Shown: one piece after another, positions 11,390 to 23,073 of the stretch | Position numbering within the stretch: the stretch's first letter is position 1 | Layout: each line of letters opens with the position of its first letter | DNA from: Batillaria attramentaria | Taxonomy: Eukaryota; Mollusca; Gastropoda; Batillariidae | DNA: 64,000 nucleotides | Assembly (NCBI GenBank): GCA_018292915.2 | Contig: JACVVK020000347.1 | Span: forward strand, 108,501 to 172,500 | Direction of reading: 5' to 3' | Program-made: the position numbers and the translations under genes | Notes under the pieces: generated by a model | What the model saw: the letters and a program-made list of their open reading frames with translations, nothing else | What the model was told of the DNA's origin: nothing | The model's database searches: none

Positions 11390-11828
11390 AGTCAGTTTCC
11401 GCATTAAATACAAGTTGGCAGTTCTAGCCTACCGTCATTTCGATGATACTCTTCCGCCTTATCTGTCTGCCTCACTCTGCACCTACATTCCGTCCCGTAC
11501 CCTCCGCTCATCCAATGACAAGCTACTCATGGTCCCTAAGATAAACCTGAAAACTTATGGAGAACTATGTTTCCGTTTTGCCGCCCCTACAGTCTGGAAC
11601 TCTCTGCCTATGGGGCTGAGACAACAACCGTCTTTATCAGCTTTTAGATCTGGACTGAAAACGCACCTTTTTCAACAGGCTTTCAACTGATGTGTCTTTG
11701 TATTGTGTGATGTGATTGACGTGTTTGTCTGTATACTGTGAATGTGTGTGAGTGATGTGTGTTAGCGCAATGAGTCACTGTATCTGAGAAGTGCGCTATA
11801 GAAATGAAATTTATTATTATTATTATTA
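11390..11828 (+). mobile_element. 5'-truncated LINE tail with TTA tail
   Basis: Begins abruptly in coding sequence near 11397, directly after the 25-bp array. It contains about 97 sense codons of ORF2 C-terminus, then a 3' untranslated region ending AGTGCGCTATAGAAATG, AAATT and (ATT)n at 11811-11827. That ending, a short conserved stretch followed by an ATT-type microsatellite, is characteristic of L2/CR1-like LINEs. Severe 5' truncation is the normal outcome of target-primed reverse transcription. Confidence 0.88.
11400..11690 (+). pseudogene. LINE ORF2 C-terminal end, L2/CR1-like
   Basis: An uninterrupted frame from RIKYKLAVLAYRHFD through LPPYLSASL, the TYIPSRTLRSSND block, FRFAAPTVWNSLP and LKTHLFQQAFN to a stop at 11688-11690. 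These blocks, in this order, form the tail of CR1/L2-type LINE reverse transcriptases, where the FAAPxxWNSLP segment follows the polymerase thumb. The polymerase and endonuclease domains are missing. The absence of internal stops suggests a younger insertion than the LINE fragment at 9.3-9.8 kb. It cannot encode an active enzyme. Confidence 0.9.
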
Positions 11829-11859
11829 CTTCTTGACCATCAACGCGTAAAGGAGATTG

Positions 11860-12180
11860 TGTCGTTACTGTAACAATTAGTAGATCATCGTGATGGATAA
11901 CGCGATAGAGGTTTTACTTAATCCGCAGCCGCATGTGAAGCAGGTCGTCATGTTAACAGCTTCACATCTTGACACACTTTTTACATGTTTAGTGTGAAGC
12001 AGGCCGTGACCTACCTGAGAACAGTTAGTAGAATCATACAGTGACCGACACTTTTCTTCATCAACAGCAGGATTTTAACCAGGCCATGGTGTAGCTCGAT
12101 AGAACAGACAGAATGACACCTTTGTCTACTTTTCTACACGTCAAATAAGTCGTGACGTCACTGTAAACAATTAGCAGCGA
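11860..12180. repeat. Diverged satellite of about 125 bp, 2-3 copies
   Basis: Recurring blocks in order: GAAGCAGGTCGT, a CTTGACAC-like block, GACGTCACTGTAAACAATTAGCAG, and a TTTTCTTCATCAACAGCAG-like block. The same order occurs at 9787-9912 and in part at 8976-9040. The 25-bp array probably arose by amplifying the GAAGCAGGTCGTGATGTC block of this older unit. Confidence 0.6.
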
Positions 12181-12567
12181 GAGACCTGTCCTCCTGACCG
12201 CACTACGCATGCGTCTTCAGGAAAAACTCCCAGGATGCAATAGCGGTAGATTGCCCCGCGTTGCCGAGATGATAAGGGGGGCGATATAAAGTGTATTCCG
12301 TGCGTTACACCGCACGCCGACCACGGAGCTCAATACCAGCATGAGATTAGGCCCTGACGAAATAAGGCAGCCATGTTGACGGCGGACTCTTTTACAATGG
12401 GCGTAAAACTCTCGTTACGCCGGTGATAAATCCGAGAGTAATGGCCCCTGCTGTCCGTTGCAGCGCACTTCAAACGGTCTCCATCAGGGGTGTCGTCCCA
12501 TGCGGTGTTTAAGCCGAGCGGCCGGACGTTCACATAGTCAGCACTTTTCAAACGTTTCCGTTACGGA
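12181..12567. other. Unique DNA, no gene recognised
   Basis: GC-rich relative to its surroundings. A TATAAAG motif at 12286 has no attached gene that I can see. Overlapping 73- and 113-codon frames on opposite strands have no recognisable domain. Confidence 0.55.
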
Positions 12568-12974
12568 ATATGGCACCAGACATAATACACACTGTACATC
12601 ACTTGCTCCCCTTCACCCGTTAAAGAATATGGCACCAGGCATAATATACCCTGTACATCACTTGCCCCCTTCACCCGCTAAGGAATATGACACCAGGCAT
12701 AATATACCCTGTACATCACTTGCCCCCCTTCACCCGTTAAGGAATATGGCACCAGGCATAATATACCATGTACATCACTTGCCCCCCTTCACCCGTTAAG
12801 GAATATGGCACCAGGCATAATATACCCTGTACATCACTTGCCCCCCTTCACCCGTTAAGGAATATGGCACCAGGCATAATATACCCTGTACATCACTTGC
12901 TCCCCTTCACCCGTTAAGGAATATGGCACCAGGCATAATATACCCTGTACATCACTTGCTCCCCTTCACCCGTA
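12568..12974. repeat. 58/59-bp minisatellite, 7 copies
   Basis: Copies start at 12568, 12626, 12684, 12743, 12802, 12861 and 12919. The core is GGCATAATATACCCTGTAC, followed by a CCCCTTCACCCGTTAAGGAA block. Length differences come from the C-run. Confidence 0.97.
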
Positions 12975-13845
12975 ATTATACGTACGACCACCTTTCTTAC
13001 ATAACCGACTCCCTCGTCCCACCCTCTCTCTTTCCTTTCCACACTTAGTGTTGGTGTTATCGGCTGATATCGGCTGACTGAGCTAGCAAGCAAGCCAGTG
13101 TCGCATGTAACACGTGGGAAATGACGTATTGCCCCAGGTAACATCGGTTACACGTGTCAACACAGCAGTCTACGCCTGTAAACTACCCGGAAATGGCCTT
13201 GACCTTTGGGACAAAACTTCACTGAGCTATAGGGCAACCAGACGAATTATTACCCCCCCCCCCCCCATCGGGAGTTCGGAAAGCTGTGGTCTTCTGTAAG
13301 AACTTTGCCGACGTCAGTTCTGCCAACATGTACAAGTTGTCGTCACCAAAATGTCAACGTGTTTGTCACACTGCTTGACATTTAGGCTTTTCTCTAAATG
13401 AGACACTTGACTGTTTGTGGCCATCGGGAGGAAACTGAAGGTTATTTTTACATCTTTCTTTTCTTCTTTCTTATCGTGCACGTGGAGCACGTTAAACCTG
13501 CTTGACCACGTTATGGGGAGACTCAGCGCGTGAGGTAGCTTAGTCCTGTGATCAAGTGATCCTGTCATCCGGAAATCCTGCGATGTGGCTTAGTCTTGTA
13601 ATCCTGTGATCTAGTAATACAGTATGTCACCAGAACAGTTCTGCTAGTGTCGCCACTAGTCAGGGATTCTTTTCAGAAAAAAGGGACAAACGTTCTTACA
13701 GAGTTGTCCTCGTTGCATCTTTGATCTTTTAATTACTAGCGTCACTCATCCGTCCAGTGTTTTGATAAGAAAGGAGTATTTTCCTTACCCAGTTTCTGGA
13801 AAAAAAGCTTTCTGCATTGCTTCTGATAATATTATTTTGAATATA
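12975..13845. other. Unique DNA, no gene recognised
   Basis: Contains a tandem ATCGGCTGAT-type duplication near 13060-13080, a C-run at 13253-13266 and CACGTG near 13108, 13152 and 13478. No supported exon is seen. Confidence 0.6.
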
Positions 13846-13895
13846 TATTGTATTGTATTGTATTGTATTGTATTGTATTGTATTGTATTGTATTG
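13846..13895. repeat. (TATTG)n pentanucleotide microsatellite
   Basis: Ten perfect units. Confidence 0.98.
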
Positions 13896-14460
13896 TTTCT
13901 GTGTTGATTCGAGATGTAGCGCCCGAATTCTCCGATACCTTGTGCGTGTGACTATTTTCAGAACAATTACGATAAATTATTCAAACTGTTTTCTCAAAGT
14001 GCTACCCTCACAAAAAGACGCACTCCACTGTAATTACATTTTCTTACCACTGCTGTTAACTAACTAAATAAATGATCAATAAATAATTGTCATAACAGCT
14101 GCTGTCACGTGAGCATTGGTTGGCCTGTTGCTGACGAGTGACATTTTTCTTTATTGTGTTTTGTCGGCGTCACGACCTCCTTTCTGCCTGGCCCTAATGC
14201 CAGTTTCCGTCATGTCCATGATGACCTATTTGACTCCTCGCTGCCCGTGCTGCCCGTGCCGGCCGCCTCCCGGACTTTCATCGTCACGATCACAGCGTTA
14301 GTCTCCCCCTGGAACCCACCACATTGTAAGCGCATGCGCACTAAATCACAACAGCACGTGCCAACCGGCATCCTACAGGCAATCGATCAAACTCACGCGC
14401 CAGTTTCAACACCATGTCTTGCCGAGTCACTTGACTTGGTCATGCTCATCTGACTGCTCT

Positions 14461-14501
<41 letters not shown>

Positions 14502-14915
14502 TCTCTCTCTCTCTCTCTGTGCTGTGTACGGGACTATACCCCGGTGTGAGTGCCACCGGATCCATTGTCAAGGGTCGTCGGCCTATATAAACAATAAATT
14601 CCGGAGTCTTGAGTTTCTGGGCAGAAAACACCACTCCGAAAAAGTGGCTGTTATGCACAGACACATAAAAATTACTTAGCAAAATAGTGTTGTCGGTGTT
14701 GTTTTTTAAGCAATGTATAGAATCGTGTGATACACAGAATGCGGAGGGATAAACACTTTCATTGTTTCTATTTATGTTGCTCCTGGCAACAAAGGATTGA
14801 TTGTTGCGTTCACCCTAGGTCAGGACCGCCGGACAATGTCTGAATGACGAATACGAATACAGTGAATATGTATAGGAGGTATTATCCTGTAATACTGATT
14901 ATACGAGTGTGTGTA
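13896..14915. other. Unique DNA with a (GT)n(CT)n block
   Basis: The compound microsatellite is at 14465-14518. Open frames at 14116-14301 and 14154-14453 overlap in different phases and have no known domain. Nothing else is supported. Confidence 0.6.

Positions 14916-14962
<47 letters not shown>
14916..14962. repeat. (ATCT)n microsatellite
   Basis: About eleven perfect tetranucleotide units. Confidence 0.98.
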
Positions 14963-14965
14963 AAT

Positions 14966-15211
14966 CTGACAGAGATATAATACTATTGTACGACTAACAC
15001 AGATACAATTATATTGTACTACTGACGGAGATAGTAAGATAGTACTACTGACAGAGATAGTAAGATAGTACTACTGACGGAGATAGTAAGATAGTACTAC
15101 TGACGGAGATAGTAAGATAGTACTACTGACGGAGATAGTAAGATGGTACTACTGACGGAGATAGTAAGATAGTACTACTGACGGAGATAGTAAGATAGTA
15201 CTACTGACGGA
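14966..15211. repeat. 26-bp minisatellite, about 8 copies
   Basis: Core CTACTGACGGAGATAGTAAG, clean from 15018. It is preceded by two degenerate copies reading CTGACAGAGATATAA and CTAACACAGATACAA, which suggest growth from left to right. Confidence 0.95.
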
Positions 15212-15610
15212 CCGTGTCAGACCGCTGTAGACTGTGTCTTCCTGTAGCTGTGCTGTCTCCATGTGCCGCCGGGGAGCACGAGTAATAACGGCCACCATGG
15301 TTCCGCCCCCACCACATCCGCTCACAGTGACAGTGTGGACACAGCGTCTTACAAGGGTCAGCAAGCGACCTGCACGTGGTGCCCGGTATTAGTGATGTCA
15401 GTTTCACTGTCTGTCTAACGCTCAGCAGTCGATCCCCGGGGACAGGAAGGCGCTGGCCGGCCTTGTCTCCTCTCTCTTAACGAGGCGACACCGAGGGTGA
15501 TAATTCTATTCGCTGTTTGTTAGCTTGGTCAACTGATCACGTTAGCCTTACTGGTGAAAAGGTCATACCGATCATGGGATTTCATTATATCTGTTGCGAG
15601 TGTTTTAGGT
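15212..15610. other. Unique DNA, no gene recognised
   Basis: Short overlapping minus-strand frames of about 70 codons with no domain. Nothing else is visible. Confidence 0.6.
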
Positions 15611-15611
15611 G

Positions 15612-16220
15612 AGTCGACTCATTGCCTGTCAGTGACGACTCATTGTCTGTCAGTGACGACTCACGACCTGTCAGTGACGACTCATTGTCTGTCAGTGACA
15701 ACTCACGGCCTGTCAGTGACGACTCATTGTCTGTCAGTGACGACTCTCGGCCTGTCAGTGACGAATCATGGCCTGTCAGTGACGAGTCATGGCCTGTCAG
15801 TGACGCGTCATGGCCTGTCAGTGACGACTCATTGCCTGTCAGTGACGAACCGTTTTCTGTCAGTGACGAGTCATGGCCTGTCAGTGACGAACCGTTGTCT
15901 GTCAGTGACGAGTCATGGCCTGTCAGTGACGACTCATGGCCTGTCAGTGACGTCTCATTGTCTGTCAGTGACGACTCATGGCCTGTCAGTGACGACTCAT
16001 GGCCTGTCAGTGACGAGTCATGGCCTGTCAGTGACGAGTCATGGCCTGTCAGTGACGAGTCACGGCCTGTCAGTGACGACTCATGGCCTGTCAGTGACGA
16101 CTCATGGCCTGTCAGTGACAAGTCATGGCCTGTCAGTGACGACTCATGGCCTGTCAGTGACGACTCACGGCCTGTCAGTGACGACTCACGGCCTGTCAGT
16201 GACGACTCATGGCCTGTCAG
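15612..16220. repeat. 21-bp minisatellite, 29 copies
   Basis: Core GACTCATGGCCTGTCAGT in 21-bp units. Variants include CATTG, CACGG and CATGG, and GACGAG or GACGAACCG forms. Since 21 is a multiple of three and the unit lacks stops in two plus frames and one minus frame, frames of 178-228 codons with seven-residue repeats appear on both strands. Openness in several phases at once argues against coding. Confidence 0.97.
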
Positions 16221-16365
16221 ATTTCAACAAACAATGACAGAGGTCAAGACCGATAACTCAGACAAGGGCAGGCAACTGTTTGTAGGCATACAAAGACTGT
16301 TCCCATGACAAATCTTGTCGTTTAGCTGGTTTGCTGGCGGTGTGTAGGGTCAAGATACAGTTACC

Positions 16366-16480
16366 GAGTCAAGTCAAGTCAAGTCAAGTTTATTTCCAAC
16401 CCTGTGGTGGCATAGGAAAACAAAAGGAAACATGAAAATCAACGAAAATATCAACAACGAAAGTGAAGGCAATGAACTGG
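16366..16480 (-). mobile_element. Retroelement 3' end with (CTTGA)n tail
   Basis: On the minus strand the sequence runs through CACCACAGGGTTGGAAATAAA into four or five CTTGA pentamers. The position of the short-repeat tail after a TTGGAAATAAA-like end parallels the copy at 6281-6480. There is no attached coding region. The inner boundary is uncertain. Confidence 0.5.
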
Positions 16481-18420
16481 CTGTGTTTGTTGACTTCGAG
16501 GTGATCACTGCGGTAATGAAGTCCGATGAAGGCTGAATTTGTCACCGACGCGCGAAGCACGGAGATGATGATGACCGAGAAGTCAACAGACAGACAGTTG
16601 ATAATCATTGTAACACAACCTGACCGTGCTGAGTGCTGTGACACACGCTGTGACTCGTCTCGCCACTTGTAGGTCACTTCTAAAAACATCTCACACCCTA
16701 TCAACACATAACTTAACTCACAACTAAAAATATTTTAATGAGTGATTTTTCAGTATTCAGTAATCAAAAATCCTTTTAAAAAGCCAAATATGAACAAATA
16801 GCACAAGAAGACTCATTTCGTGGTGGAGGGTCACAAATATGAATGGTTTGTCACAAATTTGTAAACGAAAACTTACAGGACAACAAAGGGACTCATTTCC
16901 GTGCGTAGGCGAACGAGGTGCGCACTGGCTGGTTGGAATGTGTATGGCGGGTCGATAGTTGTACAGCGGGAACGTTTGAATACCCGGTGTTGTTGGTTTT
17001 TTTCTGAAAACTTGTGACAACGTAGTGTGTGATGTTGACAGTGGGATTCCTGCTGCTCTAGAGTGACAGTATGTGGTTTGTGTGCGCGCTGCAGATAGCG
17101 TGGTGTTCAGACAAGCGGTAAGTGCGGCTTTAGTCTGCTCCAGTCAAAGCGTTTCGATACGTGCGACACACGTTTTCCCACTGTGTAAATGATCATGTTC
17201 AACGGCTGTGCACCGCTCGCTACTCCACTTTCGAAGCCTTTTAAAATTCCTGGTTTTGCCTTTTGATCATGCGGTGTGGCAAAACGTTCGTCTCGGTTCC
17301 GTTTACGAGAGGCTACCCAAGTCAAAATGAAGCTCCGAGTCAGTCATCACTGCTAATGAGCTCCGTGACCTTCTTGCACTTGTATTCATACGCCGAAGTT
17401 TCAAACGCAGGCGAACATCGACTTGGGATCATCGTGGAATAATCACCAGTAATTTGTAACGCGCTGACCAATGAGGGCGTCAAACTCGATCGTGATGTGT
17501 TACAACATGATGTATGTTGACTTCCGTGTTGAGTGGATGTCTCTCTCTATAGCATTATTACGTCAGGTTAGTTCAGTTTTCATGGAAGACCTCTAGTTTA
17601 TGGAAATGATCACAACTTAATATGACTTTCTCCCTTCTTTCTCTGTTGTATTCTTTGTACTGTCGTTTCTAATATTGTTTAATGACATCGTAAATCATAA
17701 GACCGTCAAGTAAAAATACTGTCCCCATACAAATAGACACAAAAAGTCTGGATTGATTGCGTGTTCGTCTTTTCCTACAATGTCTGACAAAGTGAACGTG
17801 CATCTTGAAGTCATTGTGTAAATGTCACTGCACCGTAGATAGCAATGATCTTTAGCGTGTCTTTCCCTCAGATGTTTCAGTTGAGTGAAGTTGTAGAACA
17901 AGGGGTGATTTATAGCGGCCCGGACACGGCGTCTGCTCCTACCCTTGTCTTCACTCATACATGTGACACCATGACCTTATTGCGATCACTCGGAATGGCA
18001 TGTACTTTGAAACCACGGCCTGGATGCCGTATATAATTCAGACACAATGGATGCAGCATTTAACAAGAACAAATATAGCTAAATATCTTAAATATCTCTG
18101 TCAGGGTTTTTTTTTTTTTTTTTTTTACTCCAAGAAAGGTCTCCACTTACCACAGTAATTGTCCTGTCATGCACTTGCTGCAGCTTCTGCTTCTGACACT
18201 TTCTGTTTTTGTTTTTTTTTGCGCTGGAACGTGAATGAGGAGAAAATAGCCGATATCTCGGTGCCAGGAAGGCTGAGAGTGGTTTTGGGTGTCACGTAAA
18301 TTACGCTGTAATGAGCGTGACCTCATTGTTTTCTTTACGTGACGGTCACGAACTTTTTGTCAGTTCATGTGATCTGTTTTCTTTGGTAATTGACACCTCC
18401 TCTTGCGTCAGCTGAATAAG
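16481..18420. other. Unique DNA, no gene recognised
   Basis: The longest stretch of low-repeat sequence in the left half. It contains a 20-base T-run at 18107-18126. Open frames of 60-105 codons on both strands (for example 16390-16707 minus) have no recognisable domain and no convincing splice pairs. Confidence 0.6.
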
Positions 18421-18424
18421 GATA

Positions 18425-18476
18425 ATACCAATAATAATAATGATAATAATAATAATATCAATAATAATAATAATAC
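18425..18476. repeat. Imperfect (AAT)n microsatellite
   Basis: AAT/ATA triplets with a few interruptions. Confidence 0.95.
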
Positions 18477-18524
18477 TACATTTAGCAGAACCGCCCTTGT
18501 TGAACACTGAGGTAGACATTGTAA

Positions 18525-18880
18525 AAGTGAAATCTACAGCCACTATGTGCACATTGGAATAGTGTTTGCAACTTCGTGCACATTAAAAAGACTTTGACAG
18601 ATGTTGTGTACATTGAAATAGACTTTGACAAATGTAGTGTGCACATTGAAATAGACTTTGCAACATCAACAACCCAACAAGTGAAATTTACAGACATTAT
18701 GTGCACACTGGAATAGACTTTGCAACTTTATGCACATTAAAAAAGACTGGTAGACGTTATGTGCACATTGAAATAGACTTTGACAGATGTTGTGTGTACA
18801 TTGAAATAGACTTTGACAGACGTTGTGTGTACATTGATGTACTTTGAAATAGACGTTGCAACATCAACAACCCACTAACT
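18525..18880. repeat. Duplication of about 170 bp with internal 30-bp repeats
   Basis: Two tandem halves (about 18525-18680 and 18681-18880). Each has several ACATTGAAATAGACTTTG copies and each ends in CAACATCAACAACCCA. The internal unit varies between about 28 and 37 bp. Confidence 0.85.
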
Positions 18881-19404
18881 AAACTAACTAACTTAAAATT
18901 GAACAAATGATTAGTTATAGAAGCGGTTAATGAAAAATATATTTTAAGATTTTCTTCACATTGATTATGTTCAGTGAAGTGAAAGAGATGTTTGGAGCAG
19001 CTGTTTCACTGATTACAACAACTGGCACCAGATGTTTACCTGAACGGTTTTGAAATACGAGATGGCGGGTTAGCTTCTCTCACAGGTACAGTCATCCTGT
19101 TTGTAGCTACAAAGCTCAACATTGCACATTTGACCTTCAAGCGCTGGCTTGCTCCACGAATAGAGATGTCTGTCATGTACATAAAACCCTCGGTTAACTT
19201 TCGATATATGAGCACTAACAACGAAATCTATTTACTGCATTACAACCACAAAAATAGCAAGGTCTCCTCTTCTAGTCAGTCATATGACGATTGTATTTAG
19301 AGAGAACAAAACATTTTGTCTCACTGACAATGACATGTTTTGCGGATCGACCTGTCTGGATCAGTTTACACACAACGGGGAAAACTTGTACAGTGTCGAC
19401 TGAC

Positions 19405-19441
<37 letters not shown>

Positions 19442-20118
19442 GCAACCTCTGTAATGACGTAATACCCATTTTGCTGTCTGTCCGCACTAGGTGGTCATAC
19501 CACGACTAATGTGAACATCACTGGCTTCTATAGTAACCTATACTGTTTTGTCTACTGTATAGTGACGACTCTGTCACGCTTTCCGCAGTCCTAACCCGGC
19601 GTACAGTCTGTGTGTGTACCTGTCAAAATCTCTCCTCTTATTGAACTAAACAAAATAATTTGTCCTTTTACTGAACTTTAGGTCAAAATATGTATAACAC
19701 TTACCTATGCACTGACCCAAATAATTTGTCTTCTTATTGAACTTCAAAATTGTGACGCATGTGAAGATGGACACGAGAAGGAAGTGAGATGCCGTGTTCC
19801 TGATGTACACAATCTGTACACGTGTAGAGAGTCCGTTAAACACACTTCGTCCTTGTTGGTTACTATACATTACAAACTGTTGTGTTGGGGGTCGCACCAA
19901 TCACGTTTTCTCTCTTTTGCAGGCGTGTCACGTGACGTGTTGTGGATTTTGATACAAAACTTGATACTCCATCTGCCGTCCGTCTGACTGTGACATCTCA
20001 CTACCAGTAACAACCTAATCCGTGAGTAACTGTTTCATCACGGCGATCTTTCTGCCAAGTGTGTGTGTTTGTTTGTTTGTTGGTTGGTTGGTTGGTTTGT
20101 TCTCCTATGAGGCGGGGG
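18881..20118. other. Unique DNA with a (GA)n block
   Basis: (GA)n at 19406-19439. Three weak copies of an AATAATTTGTC...ATTGAACTT motif lie at 19640-19750. A GTTT/GGTT run lies at 20068-20099. No supported exon. Confidence 0.6.
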
Positions 20119-20212
20119 GCAAGTACTTGTGCTGGTATTTTTCGCGTTGCCCCGTCTTTCATGTCACCCATACGTGGTGGAAAAGGACGTTAAATTCCCA
20201 AACACCCACCCT
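20119..20212 (+). mobile_element. SINE fragment, 5'-truncated
   Basis: Matches the body and tail of the SINE at 3838-4013 in the opposite orientation: TGTGCTGG, GTTGCCCCGTCTTTC, GTGGAAAAGGACGTTAAA and the CCCAAACACCCACCC end. The tRNA head is missing, so it could not be transcribed from an internal promoter. Confidence 0.8.
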
Positions 20213-20520
20213 TGTTCTCTTGCGAAGGTTATAAAATCAAAGCAGATTGATTTTTCCCTTGTTATCATCCGGTTGGGAAAACCGGCGTGTAGCTGCCAGT
20301 GGTAACCGGCTTATGGAAGCTGAATGTTAGGACATTGACACAGACACAATTACCTCCTGGCAAAACAACACCCAGCACAGACCCGGATGTCAGCAGATGG
20401 CGCCTTTTTCATGTGAGGATCAACTTCACTCCCGCCTTGACATGCGCACCGGGTTATTTCCGTTCAGTTTAGTACGATACGCACTGGTACGATATTATAT
20501 CACGTGACAAACAATGGCAG

Positions 20521-20690
20521 TATTACAGTCCACTGCCGGCAGTATTATGGTTAACACGATGTGTCGTCACAGCCGGCAGTATAATAGTTAAAATGATGTG
20601 TCTTCACAGCCGGCAGTATAATAGTTAACACGATGTGTCTTCACAACCGGCAGCATGATGGTTGTGACACGATGTGTCTTCACTGACAAC
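20521..20690. repeat. 37-bp tandem repeat, about 4 copies
   Basis: Core AGCCGGCAGTATAATAG, with an ACGATGTGTCTTCACA block. Copies start near 20536, 20573, 20610 and 20647. Confidence 0.93.
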
Positions 20691-21490
20691 GGAACACGCT
20701 GCACACAGTAACGGCGGACCGTTCCGGCGGATGGAGGAGGAGGAGGAGGGAAGGGTGTGTGTGTGTGTGTGTGTTGGGCGGGGGGAGGCGGTGGAAGTGG
20801 AAATGTAACAGCAAGAAAGGCCTGTGCTACGAAGGTCATACCTTGCAAATGCAAATGTGACGTCACGTGCTGACGGGCAAAAGAGCAAACAAAACAACAA
20901 CAAAAAGTTAGGACTGAGTGTCGGCCAGCACGTCAAACCAGCGTGGTTCGTTTTGTTGACAGATTCTGACAGCACTTCCAATCAAGTGTTAGTTTTACTT
21001 TGTGCAGGAAACGCGCCTTGTGCATGCGCGTAGAGAAAAGGAACAAAGTCAAACTGACGAAGACAACTTGTGGAATACGGGATGGATGAATAATGAGTTT
21101 GAGTTTCTCACAGAATTCTGATGTTGCTGCCTTCCACTGTGTCTGATGATATCACGCAGTTTCTAGTTTTGTTTCCAACGAACGAATCCTCCGAAATCAT
21201 GGACTTCAACAGTTTAACTTCAGCGACCTGCCAGCCTCAATCCCACCGTGCGTCCCAAATGATACACCTGTCACTTCCGGTAATCCGTTTCCCGGCATCC
21301 TTTTTCTGGTCAGAGGGCGAGTTCCGACAGTATAAATCGGGGTTATCTCTCTTTAGTGTGCTTTGCTGGGCCAGGCTGTCTTGACCTGGCACGTGCAACC
21401 CGGCACTTTTCACGCTGAAGGTTAACTTTCATCTTGGGGCCTGGCAGCGGATACAGCTGAATCAAACTGACATAAACACTAGAAATTGCA
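20691..21490. other. Unique DNA with short microsatellites
   Basis: A GGA run at 20729-20748, a (GT)n at 20755-20775 and a G-run follow the 37-bp array. The 87-codon frame at 21121-21384 has no recognised domain. GTGACGTCACGTG lies near 20857. Confidence 0.6.
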
Positions 21491-21491
21491 C

Positions 21492-21509
21492 TGAGAGAGA
21501 GAGAGAGAA

Positions 21510-21548
<39 letters not shown>
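21492..21548. repeat. (GA)n microsatellite
   Basis: Interrupted by two GAAA triplets. Confidence 0.97.
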
Positions 21549-21690
21549 TTTCTTTCGCACAATGCAGCAGTTTTTGTCGATGAGGTTGTTACCGTGGCTG
21601 TGTGGCCGTTGTCGCTCAAGTTACAGGAGTTGGTGGTGGTTGAAGTCATCGCTGTCACTGCTCCCTTTGTCACAGTTACCTTCTCCTTCA

Positions 21691-21965
21691 ATGTTCTCTC
21701 CCCTACAGCGATGTTCTCTCCCCTACATTATAGTTCTCTCCCGTGCGGTGTTGTTTTTCCCGACAGTGTTGTTTTCTTCCCTGCATTGTTGTTATCTCCC
21801 CTACAGTGTTTTCTCCCCTACATTGTTGTTATCTCCCCTACAGTGTGTTTCTCTCCCCTACAGTGTCCTCAGTCTCCCCTACTATGGTGTTCTCTCTCCT
21901 ACAGTGTTTTCTCCCCTACATTGTTGTTATCTCCCCTACAGTGTGTCTCTCTCCCCTACAGCTAC
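21691..21965. repeat. CT-rich minisatellite, unit about 17-21 bp
   Basis: Degenerate units containing TCTCCCCTACAGTG or TCTCCCCTACATTG, with GTTGTTA spacers. Three plus-strand frames of 143-166 codons cross it in different phases. I regard these as repeat artefacts. Confidence 0.88.
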
Positions 21966-22807
21966 ATCACATCTCCACGTATTTGCTGGGTTGTCCTACA
22001 CTACAGCGTCTTTCTCTTTCCCTAGTACTCCACACTGCAACTAACAAGGCTAATCACAGTTCAGACCTCTACCCTCCACATACACGCACTTCATCCACTC
22101 AATGTTTGGGAAAACCTGTAAATCGTTTTTGTGCAATCACAAGGGCTGGGAGTAGAATGACTGTAGTTAGTCAAGGGCTGTTGTGGGTTGTAATTGCAGC
22201 GAGACGGTTGTTAGTGAAAGACCTCTACTGTCTTTTCCCTTAATGGTACGTCACGTCACGTCACAGCGGAAACCCAATTACCCGCGGACAGGTTGGCAGA
22301 AGCTGGGACTGCTTGTGATCTTTTTGACAGAAGATGTCGCATGCTGATGCCGCGTTCCAGCCCGCCTCGTCCTTATAAGGATAATGAGAAATTAAAGACG
22401 CCAAAAAGTTGGAATTTCCTGCTAACGTTTTGTGCTATCTGTGTCGGAATAGCGTGTGGCTGTGCTATTAGTGGACCGCACTCCCCGCCGTCCAATCTGG
22501 CCCCAGCCATTACTGAAATGAAGCCCATGATGACGTCCTTGTCTCCTAACTGCTCTTCTTCTCCTGAACGCCACACAACGTTTTTTAGTTATGATGAGAC
22601 ACTCTTGCGGATATCAGCTCATTCGATGACCCTCTTGACGTTGTCTCGACAAAGTATCGACACTTCTTCCGACATTCACCAAACTAACGTAGATAAATAA
22701 AGTAATTGCTAAGAAGGAAAAGCAATGGTGTTATTCGAAATCAGGTGACTCAAGAATACTTTAAACGCCGAAAGCCATGGGTACATGAAAAACTATAATG
22801 AGTTTGG
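21966..22807. other. Unique DNA with an unassigned 135-codon frame
   Basis: A plus-strand frame at 22293-22700 contains one hydrophobic stretch (NFLLTFCAICVGIACGCAI) that could span a membrane. A minus-strand frame at 22373-22576 overlaps it fully. I recognise neither. With no splice signals, promoter or homologue to choose between strands, neither is called as a gene. GTCACGTCACGTCACA lies at 22249-22264. Confidence 0.3.
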
Positions 22808-23073
22808 GGGTATGGTTAGTGTTAGGTATGTATGTGGTAAACATGGGTTATGGTTAGTGTTAGGTATGTATGTGGTAAACATGGGTTAGGGTTAGTGTTA
22901 GGTATGTATGTGGTAAACATGGGTTATGGTTAGTGTTAGGTATGTATGTGGTAAACATGGGTTAGGGTTAGTGTTAGGTATGTATGTGGTAAACATGGGT
23001 TAGGGTTAGTGTTAGGTATGTATGTGGTAAACATGGGTTAGGGTTAGTGTTAGGTATGTATGTGGTAAACATG
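22808..23073. repeat. 38-bp minisatellite, 7 copies, with TTAGGG-like motif
   Basis: Copies of GGTTAGTGTTAGGTATG start at 22814, 22852, 22890, 22928, 22966, 23004 and 23042. Four copies have GGGTTAGGGTTAG at the junction and the others GGGTTATGGTTAG. Confidence 0.97.

Noticed and set aside
12281..12292. TATAAAG as a core promoter
   Set aside because: No associated initiator, transcript or downstream coding sequence could be identified.
15554..16308. 227- and 228-codon plus frames and a 178-codon minus frame with seven-residue repeats
   Set aside because: A 21-bp unit without stops in several phases. Substitutions change amino acids freely in every frame.
22293..22700. 135-codon frame with a hydrophobic segment, and an overlapping minus frame
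   Set aside because: Not recognised on either strand, with no supporting signals. Kept only as a note in the region entry.
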